Part shown: positions 44,437 to 55,699 of the stretch, one piece after another
How the letters are laid out: each line of letters opens with the position of its first letter
Numbering within the stretch: position 1 is the stretch's first letter
Assembly: GCA_022828595.1 (NCBI GenBank)
Contig: JAKGHH010000007.1
Location: forward strand, 37,634,356-37,698,355
From: Nelumbo lutea
Taxonomy: Eukaryota; Streptophyta; Magnoliopsida; Proteales; Nelumbonaceae
Length of the DNA: 64,000 nt
Direction: 5' to 3'
Notes under the pieces: generated by a model
The model's input: the letters and a program-made list of their open reading frames with translations, nothing else
Database searches by the model: none
Told to the model about the DNA's origin: nothing
Program-made: the position numbers and the translations under genes

Positions 44437-46905
44437 ATTCCCATCTTACTAAATGATCCTTCCTTCCCTCTCCAGGCTCCCACAAAAAGTCCCTCATCAG
44501 TTTCTCAACTTTCATTACCTCCTTTTGTGGCATCCTAAATACTGTAAGGAAGTAAATTGGGAGATTAACTAAGATGGATTGAATTAAAGTAATTTGACCC
44601 CAAAGTCACATAATTTCTTTTCCAAGCCACCAGTTTCTTAGCACATCTTTACACCACGGGATTCCAAAAACTTCCCTCCCTAGGATTGGCTCCTAATGGT
44701 AACCCCAAGTATCTCAAAGGCCAACTAGATGTCACAACCTAACTCCTCAGCTACCCCACCCAATTCCTCCTCTAAATTTATCCCCACCACACAACTCTTT
44801 TGGAAGTTAATCTTTAGCTTTGGCACAACCTCAAACAACTTTATCACCCCTTTCAAGTTCCTTGCTATCAGAGGGTCCCCAGTCTCACAAAAAAGGATAG
44901 TGTCATTTGCGAATTGTAGGTGTGTAACAATAACACCCTCTCTTCCAACCCTCCATCCTTTAATCAGATTCAGCCTGTCCGCTCTCAAAATCATCTGCTA
45001 ACAAGGTAAAGAGGAAGGGAGAGAGTGGACCCCCCTGTCTTAGTCCTCTAGTTGCTGGAAAAAAATCTCTAACCACTTCATTAACCAACACAGAATAATG
45101 AGTACTAGTCAAACAACCTTTATTCCAACCACACCACCTATCTCCAAACCCAAAATTCCTCAAAACTACCATCAAGAATGACCAATCTACTAGATCGCAC
45201 GCTTTCTCCAATGATTTGATCAATAATTTGTCTACCTTGAATGAAAGCCCCTTGCAATTGACTTATTAAGGAGGGCAGAACTATTTTTAACCTCAAGGAA
45301 ATTGTAGATACTAGTCACCAAACTGATGGGTCTGAAATCTCTAAGCTGAATAGTATCTCCCTTTTTAGGTATCAAGGCTAAGAAGGTGAAGTTAACCCCT
45401 GGGCTAATAGAATGCTCTTCAGCAAACTCCTCAAAGATTGACCATAAATCTGACTTGATATCCTAATAGTCTTGATAAAAAGCCACAATGAAACCATCTG
45501 ACCCTAGAGCTTTAAATCGATTCATTGAGAACATTGCTCCCCTTATTTCTTCCTATTCAAAATTCCTTTCCAACCAGTGTGCCATTTCAAGGTTCAAACT
45601 TGGCCAATCTAATCCTACTAGGCTAAAACTAGTGCCCTCCTAACTCTTATATACCTCTTTAAAGTGATTTACGAAACAAGTGGCAATCTCCTCTTGGTCA
45701 AACACCAACACTCCATTCACTTCCAATTTCTCCACAAAATTCTTTCGCCTTCTACTATTAGCTACTGCATGAAAAAATTTAGTATTGCCATCCCCTTTTT
45801 TGATCCATTGATGTCTTGATTTTTGTCTCTAACAAATTTCTTCTCTAAATAGAATTTCTTCCAACTCCTTCAGTGACCATCTTAGACTCCTGTCTTCCTT
45901 TGATAATACACCCAGACTTTCCTTGTCATCAAGAATCTCAATTTGGGATATCACATTTAATTTCCTATCCTCTAGTCTCTCAAAACGCTCTATGTTCCAC
46001 TCCTTGATTTTGATTTTTAAACTTTTTTATTTCCTGTGGAAAGATCCTCCTCCCCCTTGGACTCCTTCCATCTCTTCATTCCACCACTCTTTCACCTTTA
46101 GTCTCAATGCTAATCGGCTAATGATCCGAGGTAACTCTTGGTAAAGCTCTAGCTAACAATCCTGTCCAATGCACTTCCCATTTAGAGTTAAAAATAAATC
46201 TATCCAGTTTGGAGTAACTTGGGGGGTTTTGTAAGTTAAACGAGGTGAAAATGGTCTGCTAAAGAGGAAGTTCCATCAATTCACAATCATCAATAAAATC
46301 ATTAAATTTCCTCATGCTTGTCGTGACCAATTGGTCGGGGTTATTTGTCTTGTTTGTGAATCTAACCATGTTAAAGTTACCACCTAAACACCATGGTTCA
46401 TCCCACAACCCTCTAATGTCATAAAGCTTTTCCCACATTAAACCTCTATCTTTGTATCTGTTGGCACCATAGACATTCAATAGAACCCAAGTAAACCCAT
46501 CTCCCACAACTTTGAACTTCAGAGAGACTGAGAATCAACCTATTAACTCCACCGGTTCCACCACCTCCTTCCTCCACATTGTCACAATCCCCAGAGGTCC
46601 CCCACGAGGGCACAAAAGGATCATCCTATCCCTCTAGAGCTCCACACACTTATCACCCATCTTGTATCCAGGATTTCCAATTTTGTTTCTTGTAGCATTA
46701 CTATATCTAGACACTCTTTTCTGGGAAGATCCTTTATTACCCTTCTTTTCCTAGCACTGCCTAAGCCTCTGATATTCCAACTCAATATCTTCATATCAAA
46801 ATTCAACTTAATCCCCACTCAAAAAATCCCTTACTTTGGACCCTTCCGTCTCTGCCCCCTTGCATTAAATTCAAGATCAGCCGCAACATCAGATTTTAGT
46901 TTCTC

Positions 46906-47219
46906 TACCCCTGTCATTTTTCTCTTCCTTTGCTCATTTGTCTCTTTTTCCCTTTCTTTTTTGGCATAGGTTTTAATGTTTTCTACCTCTCTCAACTTTA
47001 ATCCCATCACTTGCACAAGATTTGTCGCCAATTCCTTTTCCTTTTTATTTGTCCCTTCATTAGTTTACCCCTGTCATTTTTCTCTTCCTTTGCTCGATTG
47101 TCTCTTTTTCCCTTTCTTTTTGGCATAGGTTTTAATGTTTTCTACCTCTCTCAACTTTAATCCCATCGCTTGTACAAGATTTGTTGCCAATTCCTTTTCC
47201 TTTTTATTTGTCCCTTCAT
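46906..47219. repeat. tandem duplication, unit about 160 bp, in the LINE 5' part
   Basis: A segment from ACCCCTGTCATTTTTCTC to TTTTATTTGTCCCTTCAT occurs twice, offset by 160 bp (starts 46906 and 47066), with about seven differences, one a single-T deletion. The copies are much more alike than the age of the LINE damage would suggest. Confidence 0.93.
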
Positions 47220-47460
47220 CTACCCTCCCTTCCCTCTATGAGACGTCCTGTACACCCAAATCCCCTACATTATCTTCAGTAACAGCCTCCTTCCTTTGCA
47301 GATCCTCAAGATATTCACACACCAGCCCGCAGAGAGCACCTCCTTCAAGCAATGGAAAACCTTTGTGACATGAATTAAGTGACCAACATTTGACATGGCT
47401 GATTTCTGGCCACATCATCATCTTCCTCACTGGGACACCCATTCTACAGCTGCAATTCCA

Positions 47461-47989
47461 AGCTAGAATCTAAAGCAAATTGGTTCCTATACAGCACCCT
47501 TCTTCCTTGGAGCTACTTCAGGTCCTTCTCGTAAGTGGCTTTGGATCCTTCAAGGAACATGTTGAGAATGAGATACCTCATCCTACCCATTACTGTTATT
47601 TCTCCTTGGAGCCTTCAAACTCCAATTATATTTGTAAATGCAAGCAACAGGAAACAATGTTGCATGGGCAAAAAAAAAAAAGCACAGGAGTCAGAATCCA
47701 ACAAGTGTCCAAGAATTTGACCTAGCAAGATGAGAAAGCATGAATTCATGGGCGCATCTACAGAAAAGTAATATATTATTAAAACAATTCATATTTTCTT
47801 TTAATTCCAACATCACATACTGCAATAAAAGGGATCTAAAGTGTTGTCATTGTTACCAATTAACATTTGACAAGAAAATTGGTATTTTTCTTGTACATTA
47901 GTTGTTCATTTATGTCAAATAAACTAGGAGATAAAAATGAAATCTTATATAGAAGTGTTCCCAAGAATCCATTGAGTATCGGACTCTGA
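47461..47989. other. non-coding, no recognised gene
   Basis: Overlapping open frames at 47480-47725 show no family resemblance. Confidence 0.4.
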
Positions 47990-47999
47990 AAGATGTTCA

Positions 48000-48160
48000 A
48001 CATGGATGCATCAACTTAGCAGATTCCATGTAACACTGACAGGAAATCTACAAGCAGCACAGCAGCTCCTTTGGAGGTAATGGCTGTATCATCCACAGTG
48101 CTGACACATTGTGTCTGTCTTGTTCCTTCTCTTCCCAAAGCTCACTGTAATTTTGCCCAT
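48000..48160 (-). pseudogene. RPL37: ribosomal protein L37 (eL37) pseudogene fragment
   Basis: The minus strand reads MGKITVSFGKRRNKTDTM then CQHCG, matching the conserved start of eL37 (MGKGTGSFGKRRNKTHTL, CxxCG zinc site). A TGA replaces the next Arg codon. After it SHYLQRSCCAACRFP still parallels the second zinc-binding Cys pair of the family (SFHLQKSRCSACAYP). Sequence beyond is too decayed to follow. Normal plant eL37 is about 95 residues, so about half is readable. No intron lies in the readable part, where the genes usually have one near the start, so a processed copy is likely; no A-tail or TSD was found. Confidence 0.75.
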
Positions 48161-48909
48161 GGTCTTTTTCTGGTAGTGTTCTTTATAGGTAACCTCCTTT
48201 TCAATATAAGTGCAAGAGGAAGAGATGGATGAGGGACAACCACTTGAAACAACCTTCTCCCCCATGAAACACATTAATTTCTATGGGTCTCTTCCCACTT
48301 TACCTTGCAAAAAACAGACTACAGGACACTTCTACAATAGAAATCTTATTATTATCTCTGGATCTCCATAAAATTACAAATAACCTACTAATTACTATAT
48401 CCTATACTTATTGGCATGTCTTAACATTCTTTTTTTATTATAAGTGCATGTCCTAACATTTAAAAAAAAAAAGGCTATATTCTTAACACCCGCTACCATA
48501 TAGATAACAAAGACCTAATATAACTTCAAAGTTACTACCTTCCCCTGAAGCAAATAATTTAAATTTTCATTTTGTTCAATACTAGAACTTCTGAATATGG
48601 CGGATTGAGCATGAGAAGTAATTCAATTTTCAGAGGAACATTAAAAACTGATTTTGATGCAGTACCAGTGAGTGATGATGCTTCTATCTAAGACTGCACC
48701 AAATAACTGATCAGTAATTGAATTTTAACCAAAAGACTTAAGAATCAATTAATGGTGTTACTAGCCTAAGGTCCTTTTTATTAAAATAAGCCAATAAAAA
48801 ATGTGATGTATACTTATATGGACGTATAGCAAAAGAGAAATGGAAACAAAAGGCCAAAGAAACTACCCTCTGCACACAAAACCGATAAACAGTTAAATGC
48901 AAGATAACT
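48161..48909. other. non-coding, no recognised gene
   Basis: AT-rich, with a short A-run at 48459-48470. Nothing recognised. Confidence 0.4.
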
Positions 48910-49190
48910 TCCCTTGAAAGATTTGAATTCCACCAAAACTTACATCCAATCCATTAAGAGCATGAGTATGTGAATACTTGGCTTCTCTAATCTCTCAAAG
49001 ATTCTTAGATCCCTCTCTTTCCAAATGGCCCATCAAATAGAAGAAGGAGCGACAATAGCACAACGGTCACTCCAGCTTACATCTCACGAGTTCTAGAAGT
49101 ACGCTTTTTTAGCTTCCCAAGCATTTTCACTAGATTCAATTGAAGAAAAACCTCATAATCAAAAAATCACATGGGACAAAGTAAACTTGT
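48910..49190 (-). pseudogene. LINE C-terminal (zf-RVT region) fragment
   Basis: The minus strand reads WSDRCAIVAPSSI, stop, WAIWKERDLRIFERLEKPS. WAIWKERNxRIFE is a hallmark of the C-terminal zinc-finger region of plant LINE polyproteins. No RT adjoins. It lies on the same strand as the LINE at 43263-47460 but on its 5' side, so it belongs to a separate insertion. Confidence 0.65.
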
Positions 49191-49350
49191 GATGTTCAAT
49201 CAATTATAACGAGTTGAATGCAATAACGCATATGTAAAGTCAAAGAAATGGTGAGAAATTTGTGCAGAAAGAGTAAAATTAAATAAAATAAAGGTTATCA
49301 AAACCCGGTTCACTAGAGAGACAGGATAAAGCCCATTCATGGTGTTCTAC

Positions 49351-49653
49351 CTATGAATCATTTTCTTTGATAACTCTGACAGAGTCGGCAGACTCGCCCG
49401 TGAGTGTCGATCTGGGTCGTATGGTTTCTTCTTCAGCATTCATGAGTTTCTCCATGTCTTTCAACCTCGTCCTCACAGCACTGGTAACAAGAACTGGTGG
49501 AGATTGTTTCATTTACAGGAGAAAAAAAAAAATCAGTGAAAGTGGCGATGATCAATGATAGATAATTAGGGTTTGAAGAAGAAAAGTACCAGCAGCGGTT
49601 CCAATGGTCCATAGCCAGAGAATCTTTACACCGGGGCTTTTGTCTTTCCACAT
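49351..49653 (-). CDS. small single-pass membrane protein, two exons, apparently intact host gene
   Basis: Exon 1 is 49653-49590 (MWKDKSPGVKILWLW...); a 96-bp GT-AG intron follows (49589-49494, GTACTTTTC ... CTCCACCAG with a pyrimidine tract); exon 2 is 49493-49351, ending ENDS and TAG. Joined, the 207 bases give 68 residues with no stop or shift. Residues about 9-28 are hydrophobic, a likely membrane span. The rest is charged (VRTRLKDMEKLMNAEEE) and helix-prone. The short N-terminal side is Lys/Asp-rich. I recall similar short plant proteins of unknown function, but cannot confirm the family; a small subunit of an organelle membrane complex is one possibility. The start is the first ATG after a TATA box 58 bp upstream. 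It is the only intact, non-transposon gene I see here. Confidence 0.72.
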
Positions 49654-49710
49654 GTTATGTATATATTTTCTCCTGGTGTCCTGTGGACTTGTTCCTAGTC
49701 GCAGGCAAGG

Positions 49711-49718
49711 TTTATATA
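49711..49718 (-). promoter_or_regulatory. TATA box of the small membrane protein gene
   Basis: The minus strand reads CCGTATATAAACC, 58 bp upstream of the ATG, placing a start site about 25-30 bp before it. The hAT insertion begins at 49831, about 110 bp further upstream. Confidence 0.62.
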
Positions 49719-50111
49719 CGGGTTTTTACAAAGTGGGACTTTGTGTGCAGACAAGGCTACAGACGCAGTAAGGTGCCAACCAGCGTAGCGGAGATTTTGG
49801 GATCGAATCCCGCTGCACCTGGGTTGGGGGTAGGGATGATCATGGGCTGGGCCCGGCCCGGGCTTTGCCTTCATAACAACGGGCTTAGGCTAGACCCGGG
49901 CCCAACCTTGTATGGGCCCAGGCTCGGTCAGGCCAAAATTTTGAGCCTAATTATTGTATTTCAATTTCAAAATTAGACAATTATACTTTTTTTCACTTAT
50001 TGTTGTGGAGACTATAGTAATTTGTAAGAAACTTTAAACTTAATATCAAAATAAAAGCTTTTAACATAAAAGAAATTAAATAATAATTTATAAGTTTCAA
50101 TTGATCATTAG

Positions 50112-50831
50112 TGATATCATGCAACTTTGTTGCTCCCTCTTGTCAGACAACTCGGATGTTGATTTGAATAGTTTCTTGTCAGGGCCGAGCTATGCTAGGT
50201 CGAGTTGGAGTTGACCGTGCTGGTATGTTTTGCAAGAAGGAGAATTAGAGTGCCCAGGTTGTCTTTACCTAAGGAGGGCACTCTGATGCTTAAGTCAGAA
50301 GGTGTTTTGAGAGTTCTTGAGAGAATGAGAGAGCTTGAGAGTGTACAATTGCGTGTACCTTTCCAATAAAAGTGAGCGCTTTGTATAGGTTTCGATGATC
50401 AGATCCCTTCACAATGGGTCTCATGTTCTTGCGGAGCCGTTTCCGCTTAGTGAGGCGCATTAATATGTCGATTACGAGATCTGCGCAGAGGTTATGCTCT
50501 ACTCGAATAACTCTGAGGCGTGCGATGCAATAGGCCGGTCTAACGATTGAGGTATTGACATCCCAGAGATCTCGGGCTAGTAACACATTACCGGTCAAAG
50601 TTAGTGAACTCTCCTCACAGGTCACTGTGGATTCCTACAGCTTGGCTGGTCTTTTGAGACAGCTCACTGCGAATTGGGGAGCCTGTCAGTTCGGCTCGGT
50701 CAAGGTGAAGGTCGTTTTAGCCGAGGTGCTCCAGGCTGACTTGCCGAGCTAGCTTGCTTACTTAGTGTTGAGGTGTCACTTGAAGGCTACGTGTCGCTAG
50801 GCAATTAGGATTACCAAATTACCCCTCATCA
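50112..50831 (-). repeat. 3' LTR of element 3 (720 bp)
   Basis: On the minus strand it starts TGATGAGGGGTAATTTGG right after the polypurine tract (50850-50832, GGGAGTTGGGGGGCAAT). It matches the LTR at 57420-58112 along its length. Confidence 0.88.
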
Positions 50832-51151
50832 ATTGCCCCCCAACTCCCAAGCCTACGTCAACTCGATGAAGGGAGTAGCTCTCAATAAGTTAATTGGTCC
50901 GACTGCTTCGTAGGTCGCCCAGCTTGCTTTCTTCATCTGGTCTGAGGTCGGTTGGGACCACAGTGGTTTTTTTGAATTTGAAATTTGAAATTTGGAAAAA
51001 AGGCACACTCATCGAGCGCGTTGTTTTCAAATTCGAAAAGAGACACAATCCGCATGCACGCAAATTTTGAATTCAAAGTTACCCACGCGCGTCACCAGCC
51101 GTTGATCCGTTGTCAAAGCATCTCTACCATTCGCTCCTTTGTCCGGTGGAC

Positions 51152-51159
51152 TATAAGTA
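51152..51159 (+). promoter_or_regulatory. TATA box for the antisense gene remnant, element 3
   Basis: GGACTATAAGTATGGGTCCCC, antisense to element 3 and about 130 bp before its antisense ATG at 51283. Third instance of the arrangement at 4967 and 35414. Confidence 0.55.
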
Positions 51160-51282
51160 TGGGTCCCCATTGGGGTCACCACTTGCACTATTATTGGAGC
51201 TTTTTGGGGTGGTATCTGATCGGAGGAGGTCACTGTCCGAGTTTTGTTAGTTGTCGTTGTCGGTTTCCCTTACCTTTTCCAA

Positions 51283-51533
51283 TGAGTATTTTTCCTCTTC
51301 CAATGTCTCACAACCCTTCTGGTAATAGGTCGTCTAACCAGGGATTGGATGACAAAGTGAGTTCCTCAGGAGAGGACTCTTTTGGGGAGAACTATGTTGG
51401 GTCTTTACTAGGGAGGAGACGTGAGGTTAAGTGGGCAATAGTTGTTTTCGACCTGATTGAACTGTCTGGGGAGCGAATTGTGGTGTTATACCACACTATG
51501 GTCTTAGGCCTTTCTTTACTTAATGAAACTTAG
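51283..51533 (+). pseudogene. antisense gene remnant of element 3 (exon 1 start only)
   Basis: Plus strand, hence antisense to the element. It reads MSIFPLPMSHNPSGN, then a Ser/Asp/Glu-rich stretch (KVSSSGEDSFGE), and ends after 83 codons. The start and acidic composition parallel elements 1 and 2, but the transposon-like block, introns and coiled coil are absent, so most of the gene has been deleted. Only about 275 bp remain between it and the integrase stop. Confidence 0.5.
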
Positions 51534-51807
51534 ACTTTCACATCTAGTGCTTTTCTTTTGGATGGAGTTCTTTCTTGTTTCTTTTGTTTAGCTCGATCAA
51601 ATAGTCGCTAGGTCGGTCGGGTGCCTTAGTGCAAAAACTTTATTCCTATTGAGCTATCGAGATGTTAGCTCGAATGCCTTAGATTCTTTTCGTAACTATT
51701 GCTCAAAACTAATCTCCGGTGCTCTTTTGGCTGAGCTGTTTGTAGGTTGGCCTAAATGCCTTGGTGAAGTTTTACAAGTCTACGGACACAACTCAGAACA
51801 CTTCTTC

Positions 51808-54800
51808 TCAAAGGTAGTACTTTTGTAGGCTGTCTATGTTCCATGCCCAGGGTACCACCTTCCCCTCAAGTGTCTCAAGCTTGTACGCATTTCCACCTAT
51901 TACTTTGGAGACTCTATAAGGGCCTTCCTAGTTTGGGCCTATCTTTCGCACTCCAGGCTCAGGCACCATAACTTTTTTGAGTACCAAGTCGCCAATTCTG
52001 AATTGGCGTTTCTTGACTCGGGTGTTATAGTACCGAGCCACCCATTGTTGGTATGCTACAGTCCGAATGTAGGCCAGGTCTCTAACTTCTTCCACCAAGT
52101 CGAGGTTGGTCCGTAGGTCATCTTCATTAGTTTCTTCGTTGAATGCCTCGGATCGCAAGGTCGACACCTCCATCTTTGTCAGTATTATAGCCTCGGTTCC
52201 ATATGTTAGGTTAAAGGAAGTTTCACTTGTTACCATTTTGATGGTTGTTTGGTAGGCCCATAACACATTGGGTAGCTCATCCACCCACAAACCTTTAGCT
52301 CGGGAAAGGCGAGCTTTAAGGCCACGGAGGATTGCCCTGTTAGTTACCTCGGCTTGACTGTTAGCTTGGGGATGGGCGACCTACGTGAAGTTTTGCCTTA
52401 TACCCATTTCTGCACACCAGTTTTGAAACTTAATGTCCTTGAACTGTTTACCACTGCCCAAGATCAATACTCCCGGCAAACTGAATTTGCATACAATGTT
52501 TCTCCAAAAGAAGTTTTGTACATTCAGAGCTATTATGGTGACTAGTGGCTCGACCTCTACCCATTTTGTGAAATAGTCAACTACTACCACTAAAAATTTC
52601 TTCTGTCCAATTGCTTACGGAAAAGGGGCCCAATATGTCTATCCCTCACTATGCGAACGACCACGAGTTAGTTAGGTATTTCAGGTCAGCCGCTGGTTGG
52701 TGTGGGATGTTGGCATATCATTGGCACTTGTCACATTTCTGTACCAAATCGATCATATCCACTTTCATCATGGGCCAGTAGTACCCTTGTCGTAAACCTT
52801 TTTAGGTGAGGGCTCTACCCCTCAAGTGTCCTCCATACAGTCCTTCATGATTTTCATGTAATATCTGATCTGCTTCAATTCAGCGTAGACATCGTAGGTA
52901 AGGTAGCGTGAAAGACCTTTTATATAGTTGCTCACTCACAATCAAATAGCAAGTCACTTGTCGTTTTATTCTCCGAGTTGCATTACGCTCCTTTGACAGT
53001 ATGTGTTGGCATAGGTAGCTCAGCTCTGTTGTCGCTATTTGGGTGACCTCCTCCACTGCCTTCTCTATAGAGGGGCGAGGTAAGTTTTCGATGTAGATCG
53101 TTCTCTTCGTCGAATCAATCGTACTGGCCAACCTGGAGAGGACGTCGGCCTCGGTGTTTTCCGATCTCAGAATTTGGAGGTACCAAGAGTGGAAGTTAGG
53201 CAGGAGTTCCCTTACCTTGGCTAGGTAGGCTAACATGGTGGGTTCCCGAGCCTCATACTCTCCATTCACTTGGTTTACTACGAGTTGTGAGTCGGTGTAA
53301 ATCACAAGATGTTTGGCCCTGACCTCCTTTGCTAGCGACAACCTGGTTATAAGTGCCTCATACTCGGCCTCATTGTTTGAAGCTCAGAATAAAAACCGGA
53401 GCACATATTATAGTTTCACCTTGCTAGGTCCATAAAGTATTAACCCAGACCTGCTTCCACTCTAGTTGGACGAGTTGTCCACATGGAGTATCTAGGGCTC
53501 CTCGTCCCAGGTCGCGATCTCCGGAGCTGGGGTAGGTGCCATGCTGGTTGAAGCCTCCATTCAGGGGTCAACGAGCTAAAGGTACACTTGGCGATGAAGT
53601 TGGCCACGACTTGTGCCTTTGTTACTGGTCGCGACTCATAACAAATATCATATTCGCTGAGCTCGATTCCCCACTTCATTAGTCTCCCCGAGACCTTGGG
53701 CTTCTAAAGGATCTACCTCAGAGGTAGGTCGGTCAGGACTATGACAGTATGGGCCTAGAATTAAGGTCTTAGATTCTAGGCTGCTAACACCAAGGCAAAG
53801 TCTAATTTTTTTATGTCCGGGTACCTTATCTTAGTGGTGTGCAAGACTTTGCTTACATAGTAAATGAGTCATTGAACTTTATCTACTTCTCTTATTAGGA
53901 CCGAACTGACTACCTCGTCACTTGCGGAGAGGTAGAGCTTAAGATCATCCCCGGTCTCAGGTCCGGTCAATAAGGGATGTGAACTTAGGTAACTTTTCAA
54001 CTCGTCAAAGGCAAGCTGACACTGTTCGATCCACTCAAAGTTTTGTTTTTTCTTTATTGCCTTAAAAAAGGGTAAGCACTTCCCAACTGACTTGGACATA
54101 AATCGGGTTCAGGGTGGCTATCCGACCAATTAATTTTTGGACTTTCTTAACTGAGTTAGGTGGTCGCATATCTAGTATCGTCTGGATTTTTTTGGGTTAG
54201 CTTCGATGCCACATCGGCTAACAATGTATCCGAGGAATTTACCCGACATTACACCGAAGACACACTTGTTTGGATTAAGTTTAAAGTTGTACTTTCTCAA
54301 AACGTTGAAAATGAGGTCTTGGTCAGCAATTAAATCATTCGAGAATTGAGTCTTGACAATCAAGTCATCAACATAACACTCAACTTTATTTCCAATTAAA
54401 TATGAGAAAACATTGTTTACAAGTTGTTGGAGCTGAAAAGTTGCTCTAGCATTTTTTAATCCAAAGGGCATGACTTTATAGCAATACAAGCCCATCTCGG
54501 TTACAAAGGTGATTTTCTCTTCATCTGCTAGGTCCATCGAGATCTGGTTGTAACCAGAGTATGCATCCATGAAGCTCAACAGCTCAAACCCTAAGGTTAC
54601 ATCTACCAGGCGATCTATCCGGGGGAAAGGGAAGCTGTCTTTAGGGAAAGCTCGGTTTAGGTCAGTGTAGTCAACGCACATGCACCACTTGCCATTAGCC
54701 TTTTTCACTAGCACTGGATTCGTGATCTAGTTTGGATACTAGATTTCTCTCACAAAGTTCGCAGTGAGTAACTTCCCTACTTCTTCATCTACTATTTTCC

Positions 54801-55640
54801 ATCTCTTTGGGGTGAGGTTCCTTTTCCTCTACCAGACTAGTCTGACTATAGGTCAACATTTAATTTGTGAGTTATTAATTTAAGGTCTATGCCGGGCATT
54901 TCTACTGCCGACCAGGCGAAAACATCTAAATTATTAAGCAAAAAACTTAACAAGCTGGAGCGCACTAGTTCTGTCAAGCGAGGTCCTATCTAAATTGTTT
55001 TTTCAGACTCAGCTTTTGAGACCGGTACCAGGATGGTTTCTTTAGTCGGTTGAGCTCGCTCATCAGTGTTTTCTAAAGGTGGCTCTAGGTCGATGTTGAC
55101 GACAATCTTGCCTTTTGCCTTCAGGGCAGCTACATAGAACTTGCGAGATTCTAGTTGGTCACCTCACATGACTCCGATGCCTCCATCAGTAAGGAATTTT
55201 ACAACCAAGTGATATGTTGAGACGACCACCCGGAGGGCGTGCAGGATGGGTTGGCCCAGTCTGGTGTTGCACGGGGAGGGAGCGGCGACCACTAGGAAGT
55301 TGTGATCAAACCAAATTGTGTTAGGAGGCGATCCCGCCTCAACTGGTACCCTCACCCTGCCAACAGGCCAAACTACTTCTCCGCTATAGCCTACCAGGAG
55401 TATGTCAGCGGGCTGTAGATCCTTTTTCCCGAGCACCATAAGCTCGAAGGCTTCAAAAAATATGATGTCGGCCGAGCTACCAGAGTCAACCAAAATTCTT
55501 TTTACCTTGAAGTCGTCGTGCGGATACTGTATTCTGTGCATGTCGTCTTCGGTGAAGTAGATTACTTCTTTTTGCAGGCGCTTTGGTGGATTATCATCTT
55601 CATGCTCGAGTTTCCTAACTGAATTTTTTCCAACAGAAAT
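51808..55640 (-). pseudogene. pol: gypsy pol remnant of element 3: protease, RT, RNase H, second RNase H, integrase
   Basis: Protease is at about 55530-55170 with an intact DSGSSAD. RT is at 54714-54180: CMCVDYTDLNRAFPKD, MPFGLKNARATFQ and YVDD, with a two-residue duplication (LQQL) after FQ. The RT-linked RNase H is at about 54100-53600. The second RNase H is at about 53480-53130 (YTDSQLVVNQV, Asp kept). Integrase is at about 52920-51808: VVVDYFTKW, then GSGKQF where the family has DNGKQF, so a catalytic Asp is lost, and a C-terminal GDLVLKKVMVPEPG. The stop is at 51808-51810. Stops and frameshifts recur. Confidence 0.9.
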
Positions 55641-55699
55641 GGTACAACCAACTACAATTAACCCCTAGTGGTCATGTTAATGACCCCCTGGATAGGTCG

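Larger units (their letters stand above)
43263..47460 (-). pseudogene. plant L1-like LINE, minus strand, decayed
   Basis: From right to left on the minus strand. A Lys-rich segment (about 47031-46831) may be the end of the nucleic-acid-binding part. The endonuclease follows: MKILSWNIRGLGSARKRRVI, DIVMLQETK, and CLGGNFNMVRF, where the family has GGDFN. RT is at about 45500-44700: DWSFLMVVLRNFGFGDRWC, RGLRQGGPLSPFLF, and LQFANDTILF, where the family has FADD, so a catalytic Asp is Asn. The C-terminal part (LRKWLWRW, SPWKAIYGVLPHF, GNRVLFWEDIWIG) is at 43837-43274. Many stops and shifts, plus a MITE at 43772-44436, break it. Confidence 0.88.

Noticed and set aside
49790..49820. GGGATCGAATCCC, resembling a tRNA T-arm, with GGTGC/GCACC nearby
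   Set aside because: No anticodon arm and too short for a tRNA; at most a chance palindrome or SINE scrap.
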